A stretch of 64,000 nucleotides of DNA, taken from positions 746,001 to 810,000 of the forward strand of contig NZ_CAKAKL010000002.1 of NCBI RefSeq assembly GCF_916619195.1, in the 5' to 3' direction. This DNA comes from Inquilinus sp. Marseille-Q2685 (GTDB taxonomy: Bacteria > Pseudomonadota > Alphaproteobacteria > DSM-16000 > Inquilinaceae). The notes under the pieces were generated by a model. It was given only the letters and a program-made list of their open reading frames with translations, was not told where the DNA came from and made no database searches. A program made the translations under genes and the position numbers. Below are positions 1-8,381 of the stretch, piece by piece; the stretch's first letter is position 1, and every line of letters starts with the position of its first letter.

Positions 1-120
1 GGCGGCGGTCACGGTCGCCCCCAGCCGCGCCAGCCCGGCCGCGATGGCGGCGCCGATGCCCTGGGTGCCGCCGGTGACCAGCGCGGTGCGGCCGGCGAAG
101 AGGTCGGGCTGGAAGGTCAT
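1..120 (-). CDS. Short-chain dehydrogenase/reductase, N-terminal fragment (cut by window edge)
   Basis: Only the first 40 codons are in the window. The start ATG is at the complement of 118-120 and overlaps the stop of the upstream MFS gene as ATGA, so the two are translationally coupled. The visible part holds the Rossmann start of an SDR: a beta strand ALVTGG followed by the glycine-rich TGGTQGIG, the NAD(P)-binding motif of classical SDRs. The active-site Tyr and Lys lie outside the window, so the substrate cannot be inferred. By position it is the third gene of the cupin-MFS-SDR operon and probably oxidises or reduces a catabolic intermediate of whatever the MFS carrier imports. Confidence 0.8.
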   Translation of the reverse strand, partial: MTFQPDLFAGRTALVTGGTQGIGAAIAAGLARLGATVTAA

Positions 121-1418
121 GCGGGTCTTCCCTCCGGGACGGCCGCCGCCCGGTCCTCGATCGGGTTCCGCACCAGCACGATGAGCGCCAGGGCGGCGAC
201 CGCGGCGACGGCGGCGCTGATCAGCAGGGCGTCGACGAAGGAACCGGTCCGGTCGAGCACGAAGCCGGTGATGATCGGCGCGAAGGAGCCGGCGAAGTAG
301 CCGCCGAAGTTCTGGATGCTGCCGAGCGACGCCACCTGGCGCGACGGCGCCGCGGCGCTGACCAGCATCCAGGCGGTGGAGCTGGCGTAGTTGATGCAGA
401 ACATGGCCAGCGAGATGTAGACCACGGCCATGGTCAGGCTCGGCGTATAGGCCGCCGGCAGGGTGAAGACCGCACCGCCGATCAGTCCCGCCGCCATCGG
501 CCATTTGCGGCTGGCGACCGCGCCGACCCCGCGGGCCAGCAGGAAGTCCGCCACCTTGCCGGAGCAGAGCATGCCGAGCGCGCCGACGAGATAGGGGATG
601 GCCACCACCCAGCCGGTGCGGGCGATGCTGAGGCCCCGTTCATGCTCCAGATAGCCGGGCAGCCAGGTCAGGTACAGCCAGACCATGTAGATCACGCCCA
701 TGAAGCCGAACACCATGCCCCAGGTGGTGCGATTGGCGAACAGCCCGGCCCAGTCGGCAAAGCTCTGCCGCGGCCGGGCCTGGGCCGGGCGGCCGTCGTC
801 GAGGAAGGAGCGCTCGGCCTCGGTCAGGGCCGTCTCGCCGCGGTTGCGGTAGATCAGGTACCACCCGATGGCGACGATCACCCCGAGCACGCCCATCAGG
901 ACGAACATCGGGCGCCAGCCGAAGGCCAGCATGATCGCGGTCAGGATCGGCGGCGCGATGGCGGGGCCGATGCAGGAGGAGGCGATGAAGACGCCGGTCG
1001 GCATGCCGCGTTCGCGCATCGGGAACCATTCGCTGATCACCTTGGCGCCGGCCGGAAACTGCGGCGCCTCGCCGACGCCCAGCACCGCCCGGGTGCCGAT
1101 CAGCTGGCCCAGAGACTGGGCCAGCCCGCCGGCCAGCTGGGCCAGCGACCAGAAGAACATGCCGGCGCCGAGCATGATGCGGGCGCCGAAACGGTCGAGC
1201 ATCGCCCCGACCGGCAGCTGCGAGAAGGCATAGGCCCAGGAGAAGGCGGAGAGCAGCAGCCCCATCTGCGTGCCGGACAGGCCGAGCTCGGCCGAGATGT
1301 CGTGGTTGGCGATCGAGAGGGTGCTGCGGTCGAGATAGTTGACGATGCCGGCCGCGGTCAGGAAGGCGACGGCGACCCACTGGATCCGGCGGATCCGCGG
1401 CGGCTTGCCGGATGACAT
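117..1418 (-). CDS. MFS transporter, anion:cation symporter (ACS)-like
   Basis: This is a 433-residue integral membrane carrier of about 12 hydrophobic segments. The first helix ends in NYLDRSTLSIA and the loop between helices 2 and 3 carries GAMLDRFGAR, the MFS signature loop. The sequence FPAGAKVISEWFPMRERG resembles the ACS family, which takes up organic anions such as hexuronates, glucarate and aromatic acids. A central hydrophilic loop near residues 190-220 separates the two six-helix halves. AGGAAA precedes the ATG. It lies 50 bp downstream of the cupin dioxygenase gene and overlaps the SDR gene by 4 bp, so it is probably the uptake system of that catabolic operon. An aromatic or sugar-acid substrate is inference. 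Confidence 0.85.
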   Translation of the reverse strand: MSSGKPPRIRRIQWVAVAFLTAAGIVNYLDRSTLSIANHDISAELGLSGTQMGLLLSAFSWAYAFSQLPVGAMLDRFGARIMLGAGMFFWSLAQLAGGLAQSLGQLIGTRAVLGVGEAPQFPAGAKVISEWFPMRERGMPTGVFIASSCIGPAIAPPILTAIMLAFGWRPMFVLMGVLGVIVAIGWYLIYRNRGETALTEAERSFLDDGRPAQARPRQSFADWAGLFANRTTWGMVFGFMGVIYMVWLYLTWLPGYLEHERGLSIARTGWVVAIPYLVGALGMLCSGKVADFLLARGVGAVASRKWPMAAGLIGGAVFTLPAAYTPSLTMAVVYISLAMFCINYASSTAWMLVSAAAPSRQVASLGSIQNFGGYFAGSFAPIITGFVLDRTGSFVDALLISAAVAAVAALALIVLVRNPIEDRAAAVPEGRPA

Positions 1419-1468
1419 GAGACGGTTTCCTCGGAACTCGGGATCTTATGGTTTTTCGGGCGGCGCGA

Positions 1469-1990
1469 TCAGCGGATGAACTGATCGACGTAGTCGGCGC
1501 CCAGACCTGCTTCGGCGTAGTGCTTGCGGCACATATCCAGCTTGGTGAACACGTCCTCGTAGCCGGTGTGCTTGCCCCAGGGGTCGACGTAGTACATGAC
1601 GCCGTTGACCTGGAAATAGGTGATCATCTCCTCGACGTCCTCGTCGACCACCAGGGTGTGGGTCTCGCCCGGCGGCTCAAAGACGTAGCTGCCCTCGGTG
1701 GCGATCCAGTCGTGCTCCAGGTAGCGCCAGCTGCCCTTCAGCACGAAGCCGTGCACCGGCCCGGGATGGCGGTGGCGGCTGAGCACCCCGGCCTTCCGCA
1801 CCCGCAGCAGGTTCATCCAGTAGCCGCTGGAGATGTTGAGGCAGAGCGGCCGGAACCAGACGTTCTCGGCCTGCGGCACCCAGACCCGCTCGTCCTGCGG
1901 CACGGCATGGGGCACGACGATATCCCGCAGCGCTTCGGGCGGGTTCGGATACTGGTAGGGCATCCGCTTGGTGTCAGCGTCGGTTGGCAT
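1469..1990 (-). CDS. Cupin-fold 2,4'-dihydroxyacetophenone dioxygenase-like protein
   Basis: This is a 173-residue single-domain cupin. The start chosen is the ATG at 1990, preceded by GGAGGAAAG; an in-frame ATG at 2014 would add eight residues and lacks a good ribosome site. The metal motif is H73-x-H75 in RHRHPG, with H111 in PGETHTLVV. The 36-residue spacing of the last two fits the three-histidine Fe site of 2,4'-dihydroxyacetophenone dioxygenases (family knowledge). Those enzymes cleave a side-chain C-C bond with O2, giving 4-hydroxybenzoate and formate. It is the first gene of an operon with an MFS carrier and an SDR, and sits behind a tandem operator. Another cupin substrate is possible. 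Confidence 0.75.
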   Translation of the reverse strand: MPTDADTKRMPYQYPNPPEALRDIVVPHAVPQDERVWVPQAENVWFRPLCLNISSGYWMNLLRVRKAGVLSRHRHPGPVHGFVLKGSWRYLEHDWIATEGSYVFEPPGETHTLVVDEDVEEMITYFQVNGVMYYVDPWGKHTGYEDVFTKLDMCRKHYAEAGLGADYVDQFIR

Positions 1991-2007
1991 GACGCTTTCC
2001 TCCGTTT

Positions 2008-2044
2008 TGTCCACATTATGGACATACTATCCATTTTGTGGACA
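2008..2044 (-). promoter_or_regulatory. Tandem dyad operator upstream of the cupin operon
   Basis: Two inverted repeats of the form TNTCCA-N5-TGGACA lie at 2008-2024 and 2028-2044. The right half-sites are identical and the centres are 20 bp apart, about two helical turns. They begin 18 bp upstream of the cupin start codon, where a repressor would block transcription or initiation. The dyad looks like sites bound by IclR- or GntR-type regulators. The adjacent LysR protein would normally use a T-N11-A site, so it is not the obvious ligand. Confidence 0.6.
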
Positions 2045-2190
2045 GACACTGGACCCGGGATCAGCCGCCTGTCAATGCCGGACAAATATGCGCGCCACGA
2101 CCAGCGCCGTCATCTCGGAGGCAGACATGCGGCGACCGACCGGAGGGGCCCGTTTCCCGCCGGCCTGGAGCCGTACGGCCTCGGACGACC

Positions 2191-3093
2191 TCACGGCGTC
2201 ACGGCGCTCGCCTTGACGAAGTCGATGAACGCCCGCAGCGCCGGAGCCATCTGGCGCTGCCGCGGATAGCAGAGATAGAGGCCCGGGAACGGAGCCGAGT
2301 GGTCCTGCAGCAGCGGCACCAGCTTCCCCTCGTCGATCAAAGGCTGTACGGCATGCTCGACCCAGAAGGCGATGCCGATCCCCTCGACGGCCGCGTCGAT
2401 GGCCATCTGCTGTTCGCTGACGATCAGCGACCCGTCGACCTCCACCTCGACCCAAGTGCCGTTGCTGAAGAACTCCCAGTTGTACGGCAGGCTGCGTCCC
2501 GGCCAGCGCCAACGGATGCAGTTATGGCCATGCAGGTCCTTGGGCGTGGCCGGGCGGCCATGCCTGGAGATGTAGCTCGGCGCGGCCACCGCGATCTGCC
2601 GGATCTCGGCTCCGAGCTTCACGCCGACCATGTCCTTCTCCAGCACCTCGCCGAGCGTGAACCCGACATCGAAGCCGCCGGCGACAAGATCGACGATGGC
2701 GTCATCGACCAGGATGTCGAGCGTGATCTCCGGATAGGCGTCGTGGAACGCGGCGAGGATCCGCTCGACATAGGTTCGGAACGCCAGCCTCAGGCACCGC
2801 ACGCGCACGAGGCCGGCCGGCCGGTCACGGAAATGGCCGACATCCCGCAGGGCGGCGTCGAGCTCATCGAGCGCAGGCCGGATGCGCAGCAGCAGCCGTT
2901 CACCGGCCTCGGTCAGCGCCACGCTGCGGGTCGTGCGCTGCAGCAGGCGGACGCCGAGGCGTTCCTCCAACGCGCGGATGATCTGGCTGAGCGATGACGG
3001 CGACAGCCCGAGCCTCTCGGCCGCCTTCGAGAAGCTGCCCTGCTCGGCAACCGCCACGAAGGCACGAAGATCGTTGGTCCCGCTGGCTTTCAT
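2191..3093 (-). CDS. LysR-family transcriptional regulator
   Basis: This is a 300-residue protein of normal LysR length. Residues 8-65 form the winged helix-turn-helix, with FVAVAEQGSFSKAAERLGLS and then SLSQIIRALEERLGVRLLQRT, the LysR DNA-binding and dimerisation pattern. Residues from about 90 form the periplasmic-binding-like effector domain, resembling the group that often controls divergently placed SDR genes. The start codon lies 158 bp from the SDR at 3252, which is transcribed in the opposite direction. Autoregulation and control of that SDR are therefore the simplest inference. The effector is not predictable. Confidence 0.9.
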   Translation of the reverse strand: MKASGTNDLRAFVAVAEQGSFSKAAERLGLSPSSLSQIIRALEERLGVRLLQRTTRSVALTEAGERLLLRIRPALDELDAALRDVGHFRDRPAGLVRVRCLRLAFRTYVERILAAFHDAYPEITLDILVDDAIVDLVAGGFDVGFTLGEVLEKDMVGVKLGAEIRQIAVAAPSYISRHGRPATPKDLHGHNCIRWRWPGRSLPYNWEFFSNGTWVEVEVDGSLIVSEQQMAIDAAVEGIGIAFWVEHAVQPLIDEGKLVPLLQDHSAPFPGLYLCYPRQRQMAPALRAFIDFVKASAVTP

Positions 3094-3251
3094 AGGGCTC
3101 GTCGGCTGCCACTCGGATTTATGTCGGTCAACCTAAAGAACCTTTTCCGGATACGGCAGATTAATCGGGACGTCGTCTCCTCCCAGGTTTGTGGCACGGC
3201 GACGGACGGCCCTGCCTCCCTGGCCGGCAGATCAAGCAAGGAGACCCGATC

Positions 3252-4007
3252 ATGAACACCTCCCCCGCGACCGATGTCGAAGGAAAGATCGCCATCGTGA
3301 CCGGCGCCGCCAGCGGCATCGGACGCGCCATCGCGGAGCTTCTGCACGCCCGCGGCGCCAAGGTGGTGGCTGAAGACATCAATCCCGACGTCGAACGCCT
3401 CGCGGGGCCGGGCATCGTGCCGCTGGTGGCCGACGTCTCGAAGGAGGACAGCGCCCAAAAAGCCGTGGCGCTCGCTGTCGAGACGTTCGGCAGGCTCGAC
3501 ATCCTGGTCAACAACGCGGCGCGGATCATGAGCAAGCTCGTGGTCGACATGACGCGGGAGGACTGGGACGCGATCATGTCGGTGAACGTCACCGGTGCGT
3601 TCCTCCACTCGCGGGAGGCGATGAAGGCGATGATCCCGAACCGCAGCGGCGCGATCGTCAACATCGCCTCCTACGCAGCCTACTTCGCTTTCCCGCAGAT
3701 CGCGGCCTACACCGCCTCGAAGGGCGCCCTGGTGCAGCTGACGCGCACCCTGGCCTTGGAGGCGATCGAGCACGGCATCCGTGTCAATGCGGTCGGCTCC
3801 GGCGACGTGGTCACCAACATCTGGGCCGGCAAGATGGACAACGGGTCGGAGTTCCTGGCCGATCACGGCCGCAAGGCCCCGATCGGCCGCGCGGCGCGAG
3901 CCGAGGAGATCGCCGAGGTCGTCGCCTTCCTGGCGTCGGACCGCGCCAGCTTCATGGTCGGCTCGGTGGTGATGGCCGATGGCGGGATGAGCGTGAAGAT
4001 CGGCTGA
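3252..4007 (+). CDS. SDR family oxidoreductase
   Basis: This is a 251-residue classical SDR. TGAASGIG (17-24) is the cofactor loop, NNAA (87-90) replaces the usual NNAG, and the catalytic set is S140, Y153 and K157 (YTASK). The C-terminal part contains the typical MVGSVVMADGG. The start used is the ATG at 3252, 7 bp after GGAG in AAGGAGACCCGATC; an upstream in-frame start at 3189 has no comparable site. Residues after the second beta strand (EDIN) suggest NAD rather than NADP preference, which is inference. It is divergent from the LysR gene and probably its target. A role in polyol, sugar or aromatic alcohol oxidation is possible but cannot be fixed. Confidence 0.88.
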   Translation: MNTSPATDVEGKIAIVTGAASGIGRAIAELLHARGAKVVAEDINPDVERLAGPGIVPLVADVSKEDSAQKAVALAVETFGRLDILVNNAARIMSKLVVDMTREDWDAIMSVNVTGAFLHSREAMKAMIPNRSGAIVNIASYAAYFAFPQIAAYTASKGALVQLTRTLALEAIEHGIRVNAVGSGDVVTNIWAGKMDNGSEFLADHGRKAPIGRAARAEEIAEVVAFLASDRASFMVGSVVMADGGMSVKIG

Positions 4008-4397
4008 AGGCCATTCGCCGGGGGCCGCGTCAGCTCATCCCTCTGCGGAGCGCCGGCGCGGCCCCTCCTTCCGATCAGCACCATTGGACCAAGCCGCTGC
4101 CTGAGCCACGCCATCCCCGGGACACGGTCCGATCATCCTCGGGCGGCCGCGGGACGGCGCTCTGAATATTGCGATGCAAATGGCGGTTCACATCCCGGTC
4201 ACAGGTCTGAACATCGCCATGCGCAAATAGGAACATAAGCTGAGCGATAGAGATTAAAGACAGCAACGTCTGAATATTACTTTATGCCAACCCCGGAATT
4301 GCGAGGCCGGGCGGCCGATCGGGCCGATGAGAGTTTCGAGCATGACCGGAGGCCGGCAGCCAAAGGGGCTCGGGCGATCGTCGTCCGGATCGAGTTC

Positions 4398-4419
4398 TGT
4401 CGGGGCGGCCGCCCCGACA
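4398..4419. repeat. Perfect 22-bp palindrome
   Basis: TGTCGGGGCGG is followed directly by its exact reverse complement with no spacer. It lies about 190 bp upstream of the small gene at 4607. It could be a protein-binding site or a cruciform or hairpin in the 5' leader. There is no following T-run, so it is unlikely to be an intrinsic terminator. Confidence 0.6.
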
Positions 4420-4486
4420 TGTCGTGGATCACAATGAAATTCGACGGCCCGCGATCCCGTGGACCGGCGCAGCGCGTGCGGCGCGT

Positions 4487-4504
4487 CATTTCCCCGGGGA
4501 AATG
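4487..4504. repeat. Perfect 18-bp palindrome
   Basis: CATTTCCCC is followed by its exact reverse complement GGGGAAATG. It lies about 100 bp upstream of the ATG at 4607. The arms are as expected of a symmetric operator, and the placement fits the promoter or leader of the small-gene pair. No regulator is assigned. Confidence 0.6.
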
Positions 4505-4606
4505 CTTGCCGGCCAGAACCGGCCGGACGGGCCACCCTGTCCCCCTTGCACCGGGCTGCTGCGCCCTTGTCGACGCCCGAGTGCCCGTCACAGCAGGAGA
4601 ACCGTC

Positions 4607-4954
4607 ATGGGTTTCTATCAGAGCGAACCGTTCGACACCGCCAAGGCCAGCTTCGTCCAGCGCCCGGACGGCTTCGGCGTGTTCCTGGTCGAGGTCCAGG
4701 GCAATGCCCCGAACTACACGACCGGCATCACCCTGGTCCGGGACCCGCACTGGGTCGGCGGCCTGAAGATCGACGTCATGGGCTGGACCGGCCCCCTCGG
4801 CCAGGGCACCACGCCCTATGTGGTCAGAGGCAGCTTCCCCGGCCAGTACGTGCCGAAGATCATCGTCTCAGGTTCGAACGGCGACCGCGTCGTGCCGGTC
4901 GAGGCGATCCCGGCGGAGCAGAGCGACAGCTACGTGCAGCGGCTGGCCGGCTGA
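4607..4954 (+). CDS. Small protein of unknown function
   Basis: This 115-residue protein was not recognised. The start at 4607 is preceded by AGGAGA with 6-7 bp spacing, which decides it over longer upstream frames. There is no signal peptide or transmembrane segment. The composition (alternating hydrophobic and polar stretches such as FGVFLVEVQGN and KIIVSGSNGD, with many Gly and Pro) suggests a compact all-beta protein, perhaps a lectin-like or immunoglobulin-like fold; that is inference. It is followed 49 bp later by the DUF1842-like gene, each with its own ribosome site, so the two probably form a bicistronic unit ending at the terminator near 5500. Confidence 0.7.
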   Translation: MGFYQSEPFDTAKASFVQRPDGFGVFLVEVQGNAPNYTTGITLVRDPHWVGGLKIDVMGWTGPLGQGTTPYVVRGSFPGQYVPKIIVSGSNGDRVVPVEAIPAEQSDSYVQRLAG

Positions 4955-5003
4955 CGGCCCGGCCGAACGCCCGATCCACCAGCAGACAAAAAGGGACACG
5001 TCC

Positions 5004-5450
5004 ATGAGCAAGGCTACAGGTACCGAGAGCGTTGGGCTGTTTCACGCCAGTTACCGGATCGGCGAGAGCCGGCCCGGCGGGAAGCTGTTCACCCTGGACC
5101 TCGTCGTCGACACGCCGACGAAGCGGATCAACGGCCTCGGCCGCATCACCCAGGCGGTGAGCCCGCCGCTCGACATCCCCACGACGCTCCAGGGGAACTA
5201 CAGCCAGCTGCCGACGCTGCCGCCGGCGCCGTCCCTGCTGCTGGTGGTGCTGACCGGGTATCCGCCGATCCATTGGCCGCCCCATGGCGGGATCGGGCCG
5301 GTGATCCCGCCCAATGTCGAGCTGCGGATGACGCTGACGCCGGACTGGAAGTCGGGCACGGCCTCGTATCGCTATCTCGACGACAAGGGCCAGTGGCATG
5401 AGGTCGAGGCCGCGCCGGTGACCCTGATCGCACCGGCGCTGGCCGCCTGA
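5004..5450 (+). CDS. DUF1842-domain-like small protein
   Basis: This is a 148-residue protein with start at 5004, preceded by AAGGGACACG. It contains GLFHASYRIGE near the N-terminus, VDTPTKRINGLGRITQAVSPP in the first third, and TGYPPIHWPPHGGIGPVIPPN in the middle. I recognise this pattern as the DUF1842 family, small proteins of unknown role known from Burkholderia and Pseudomonas, often in accessory gene pairs. This attribution is from memory and was not searched. There is no export signal. The unusually aromatic and proline-rich central loop looks like a conserved binding surface. It is co-oriented with the gene at 4607 and ends 30 bp before a strong terminator. Confidence 0.65.
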   Translation: MSKATGTESVGLFHASYRIGESRPGGKLFTLDLVVDTPTKRINGLGRITQAVSPPLDIPTTLQGNYSQLPTLPPAPSLLLVVLTGYPPIHWPPHGGIGPVIPPNVELRMTLTPDWKSGTASYRYLDDKGQWHEVEAAPVTLIAPALAA

Positions 5451-5479
5451 CCGCGGCCGGGCGTCCCGAGACTGGAGGC

Positions 5480-5507
5480 AAGGCCCCGCCCGGAGCGGGG
5501 CCTTGTT
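5480..5507 (+). terminator. Intrinsic terminator after the small-gene pair
   Basis: AAGGCCCCG (5480-5488) pairs perfectly with CGGGGCCTT (5496-5504) around a 7-nt loop and is followed by a short T-containing tail. It separates the small-gene pair from the large regulator gene that begins at 5635. Confidence 0.8.
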
Positions 5508-5634
5508 GCCGCCGCGGCCCGTGAATGGATGCGGCGAGCAGAGCGGACCCGGCCGCCATCGCCGGAAGACGGCCGTCCTCAGGCGTGCCAAAGCCGTCCC
5601 CGGCGCGGTATGCTCGCCAGGAGCCTGAAGACGG

Positions 5635-8322
5635 TTGCGCCCGATGCTGCTCGAGCGAGAGGGTCCACTGGAAGCCTTGCTGGCGGCCGCCCGAAGCGCT
5701 GCGGCGGGCGTCGGCCGCACCGTGCTGCTCGAAGGTGAGGCCGGCATCGGGAAGACGTCCCTGCTGCAGGAGTTCGCGGACCGTGCGGGCGGAAGCTGCC
5801 GGGTGCTGTGGGGCTGGTGCGAGGCGCTGTTCACGCCGCGCCCGCTCGGCCCCCTGCAGGACATGGCGCGGTCGCTCGACCCGCGCGTGGCGGCCCTGCT
5901 CGACCAGGCGTCGGCGCCCGAGCGGCTGTTTCCGGCACTGCTGAGCGCCCTCCAGGCCGCGGAGGGCACGACGGTGCTCGTCTTCGAGGACGTGCATTGG
6001 GCCGACAACGCGACGCTCGATCTCATCAAATACCTGGGCCGCCGCATCTCCGTCCTGCACACGATGATGGTGCTCAGCGCCCGCAGCGACGAGGTCGACG
6101 CCGACCATCCCCTGACGCATGTGCGTGGCGACCTGCAGCCGGCCTCGGTCACCCGCATCAGGCTCGAGCCGCTGTCTCCCGGAGCGGTCGCCGCGCTGGC
6201 GGAGCAGGCGGGCCGCGCCGCCGCGGATCTCCACCGCATCACCGAAGGCAACCCGTTCTTCGTCTCCGAGCTGCTGGCGAGCCGGGAGTTCGAGCTGGGT
6301 CAGATCCCGGATTCCATCCGCGACGCGGTGTGGTCCCGCCTGTCGCGCCTGACGGCCGGCGAGCGCGAGGTGCTGGACCTGATGAGCATCATTCCGGGAA
6401 GTGCCGAACCGGGGCTGATCCGGGCGCTACTCGGCGGCGAGGCCGAGATTCTGGCGGACCAGTGCGTGGCCCGCGGATTGCTGCGGCGGGACGGCAAGGG
6501 CGCCCTGACGTTCCGCCACGACCTGGCCCGGCAGGCGACGCTCGATCGGCTGTCACCAAGCCTGCAGCGGTCGCTCCATGCCAAGATGGACGCGGCGATA
6601 TCGAGGCTCCTGACGGCCCAGGCGAGCGCCCTGCTCTCCCGCCGGATGCACCACGCCGCCGGGGCCGGCGACGGTGCGCGGGTGCTCGAGCTCGCGCCGC
6701 AGGCCGCCGCGCAGGCCTCGCGCATGGGCGCGCATCGCGAAGCGGCCTCGCACCTGGCCACGGCCCTCACCTATGTCGCGCAGGCGCCGCAGGCGCTGGC
6801 GGCCCAGCTCTACGAGGACTGGGCCTACGAGGCCGGGCTGGTGCTGCTGGTCTATGACGAGATCATCGAAGCGCGGCACCGCGCCATTGCGATCTGGCGC
6901 GACCTCGGGCGGATCGACAAGGTCGCCCTCAACCTGCGCTGGCTGTCACGGCTGCACTGGCGCCGCGGCGAAGGCGAGCAGGCGGAGCATTTCGCCAACG
7001 AGGCGGTGCGCGAGGTCGAAGGCATGCCGCCGGGGCCGGAACTGGCCATGGCCTACAGCACGCGCTCGCAGCTCCACATGCTGCACTATCGCTTCGACGA
7101 GGCCGTCGACTGGGGCCTGCGCGCGATCGCGCTGGCCGACCGGCTGGGCGAGATCGAGACGCGCGTCCACGCCCTGAACAATGTCGGCACCGCGCTTCTC
7201 TTCGCCGGCCGGCCGGGCGGCCGCGAGCGACTGGAGGAAGGCCTCGCGCTGGCGCTCGAGCACGGGTTCCACGACCATGCGGCGCGGGCCTACACCAACT
7301 TCGCCGAATATGCGGTGGTGTCGAAGGACTTCGCCCTGGCCGAACGGCTGCTGGCCGAAGGCATCGCCTTCTGCAGCCGGCACGACCTCGATTCGGCGGC
7401 CCAGTATCTGCTCGGCCGGCAGGCGCAGTTCCGCCTGGAGCAGGGCCGCTTCCGCGAGGCGGAGACCATCGCCCAGGGGGTCATGAGCCTGGAACGCCTG
7501 CCGGTGGTGATGCATCTGCCGGCCCTGACGGCGCTCGGCAGGGTGCGCGTGCGGCTGGGCCAGCCCGACGGCCCTGCCTTGCTGCAGCAGGCGCTCGAGG
7601 AAGGATCGCCGACCGGCGAGCCCCAGCGGATCATACCGGTCCGGCTGGCGCTGACCGAAGCCGCCTGGCTCGCCGAGGATCCCGACGCCGGCCGCGCACA
7701 GCTGAAGGCTCTCGCGGCGATGGGCCTCGACGCCTTCAGCCCCTGGGACGTCGGCGAGCTGGCGGTCTGGTGGCGACGATGCGGGATGGCGGAGGCGCCG
7801 CCGGCGCCCGGGGTGCGGATCCTCGAGGCGCGGTCGCTCGAGCTCCGCGGCGATCCGGCCGCGGCCGCGGCGGAATGGACACGGCTGGGCCTCCCCTACG
7901 AGGCGGCGCTCTCCCTGATGCAGGTCCGGGGCACCGATGCGGGGACGGCCTTGGCCGGCGCGGTGACCATGCTCGAGGCGATCGAGGCGCGGTCCGCGGC
8001 CGCGCTGGCACGAAAGCTCGCCCAGCGCCTGGGTGTCGCGGTCCAGCTGCCGAAGGCGCGTCGCGGACCCTATACGGCCGCCCGCCATCATCCGCTGGGC
8101 CTGACACAGAACGAGCAGCAGGTGCTGGCCCTGATCGCCGAGGGCAAGAGCAACAAGGAAATCGCCCGAAGCCTGTCGCGGTCGCCGCGCACGATCGAGC
8201 ACCAGGTGTCGGCGGTGCTCGGCAAGTTCAGTGCCGCCAACCGGATGGAAGTCCTCCTGCGCCTGCGCGGCGAGCCGTGGCTGTTGTCGGCCGCCGGCGC
8301 GCGCCCATCCCTCGAAACTTAG
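5635..8322 (+). CDS. Large ATPase LuxR-type (LAL) transcriptional regulator
   Basis: This is an 895-residue STAND-type regulator. Residues 34-41 form the Walker A GEAGIGKT and residues 113-123 the Walker B VLVFEDVHWAD, the AAA-16-type ATPase head. The middle (about 330-780) is rich in Ala, Leu and Glu helices like TPR repeats. The C-terminal 75 residues carry a GerE/LuxR helix-turn-helix (LTQNEQQVLALIAEGKSNKEIA, then SPRTIEHQVSAVLGKF). Such proteins hydrolyse ATP on sensing a ligand and activate transcription. The start is TTG at 5635 with GGAG about 11 bp upstream, or ATG at 5644. It follows the small-gene pair in the same direction and converges on the RTX gene; either could be its target. 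Confidence 0.88.
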   Translation: MRPMLLEREGPLEALLAAARSAAAGVGRTVLLEGEAGIGKTSLLQEFADRAGGSCRVLWGWCEALFTPRPLGPLQDMARSLDPRVAALLDQASAPERLFPALLSALQAAEGTTVLVFEDVHWADNATLDLIKYLGRRISVLHTMMVLSARSDEVDADHPLTHVRGDLQPASVTRIRLEPLSPGAVAALAEQAGRAAADLHRITEGNPFFVSELLASREFELGQIPDSIRDAVWSRLSRLTAGEREVLDLMSIIPGSAEPGLIRALLGGEAEILADQCVARGLLRRDGKGALTFRHDLARQATLDRLSPSLQRSLHAKMDAAISRLLTAQASALLSRRMHHAAGAGDGARVLELAPQAAAQASRMGAHREAASHLATALTYVAQAPQALAAQLYEDWAYEAGLVLLVYDEIIEARHRAIAIWRDLGRIDKVALNLRWLSRLHWRRGEGEQAEHFANEAVREVEGMPPGPELAMAYSTRSQLHMLHYRFDEAVDWGLRAIALADRLGEIETRVHALNNVGTALLFAGRPGGRERLEEGLALALEHGFHDHAARAYTNFAEYAVVSKDFALAERLLAEGIAFCSRHDLDSAAQYLLGRQAQFRLEQGRFREAETIAQGVMSLERLPVVMHLPALTALGRVRVRLGQPDGPALLQQALEEGSPTGEPQRIIPVRLALTEAAWLAEDPDAGRAQLKALAAMGLDAFSPWDVGELAVWWRRCGMAEAPPAPGVRILEARSLELRGDPAAAAAEWTRLGLPYEAALSLMQVRGTDAGTALAGAVTMLEAIEARSAAALARKLAQRLGVAVQLPKARRGPYTAARHHPLGLTQNEQQVLALIAEGKSNKEIARSLSRSPRTIEHQVSAVLGKFSAANRMEVLLRLRGEPWLLSAAGARPSLET

Positions 8323-8381
8323 GAAGACGGTCGCCAAACCGGGGAGGCCGTCCGGCCAAACTTGGAACGGCGACTCTCGCG

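Larger units (their letters stand above)
4008..4606. other. 600-bp gene-free leader region with two perfect palindromes
   Basis: No convincing gene is present. The block 4140-4290 is clearly richer in A+T than its surroundings and holds a 10-bp direct repeat TCTGAATATT at 4161-4170 and 4269-4278. Further downstream are two perfect palindromes, annotated separately. The region therefore looks like the promoter and control region of the small-gene pair starting at 4607. A short reading frame on the minus strand at 4075-4266 lacks a ribosome site and protein-like composition. Confidence 0.5.

Noticed and set aside
2045-2190. LysR T-N11-A site controlling the cupin operon
   Set aside because: No convincing site was seen here; the obvious dyads are TNTCCA-N5-TGGACA, which differ from LysR sites.
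4075-4266. Small minus-strand frame in the 600-bp leader
   Set aside because: It has no ribosome-binding site, a composition unlike neighbouring proteins and no recognisable motif.
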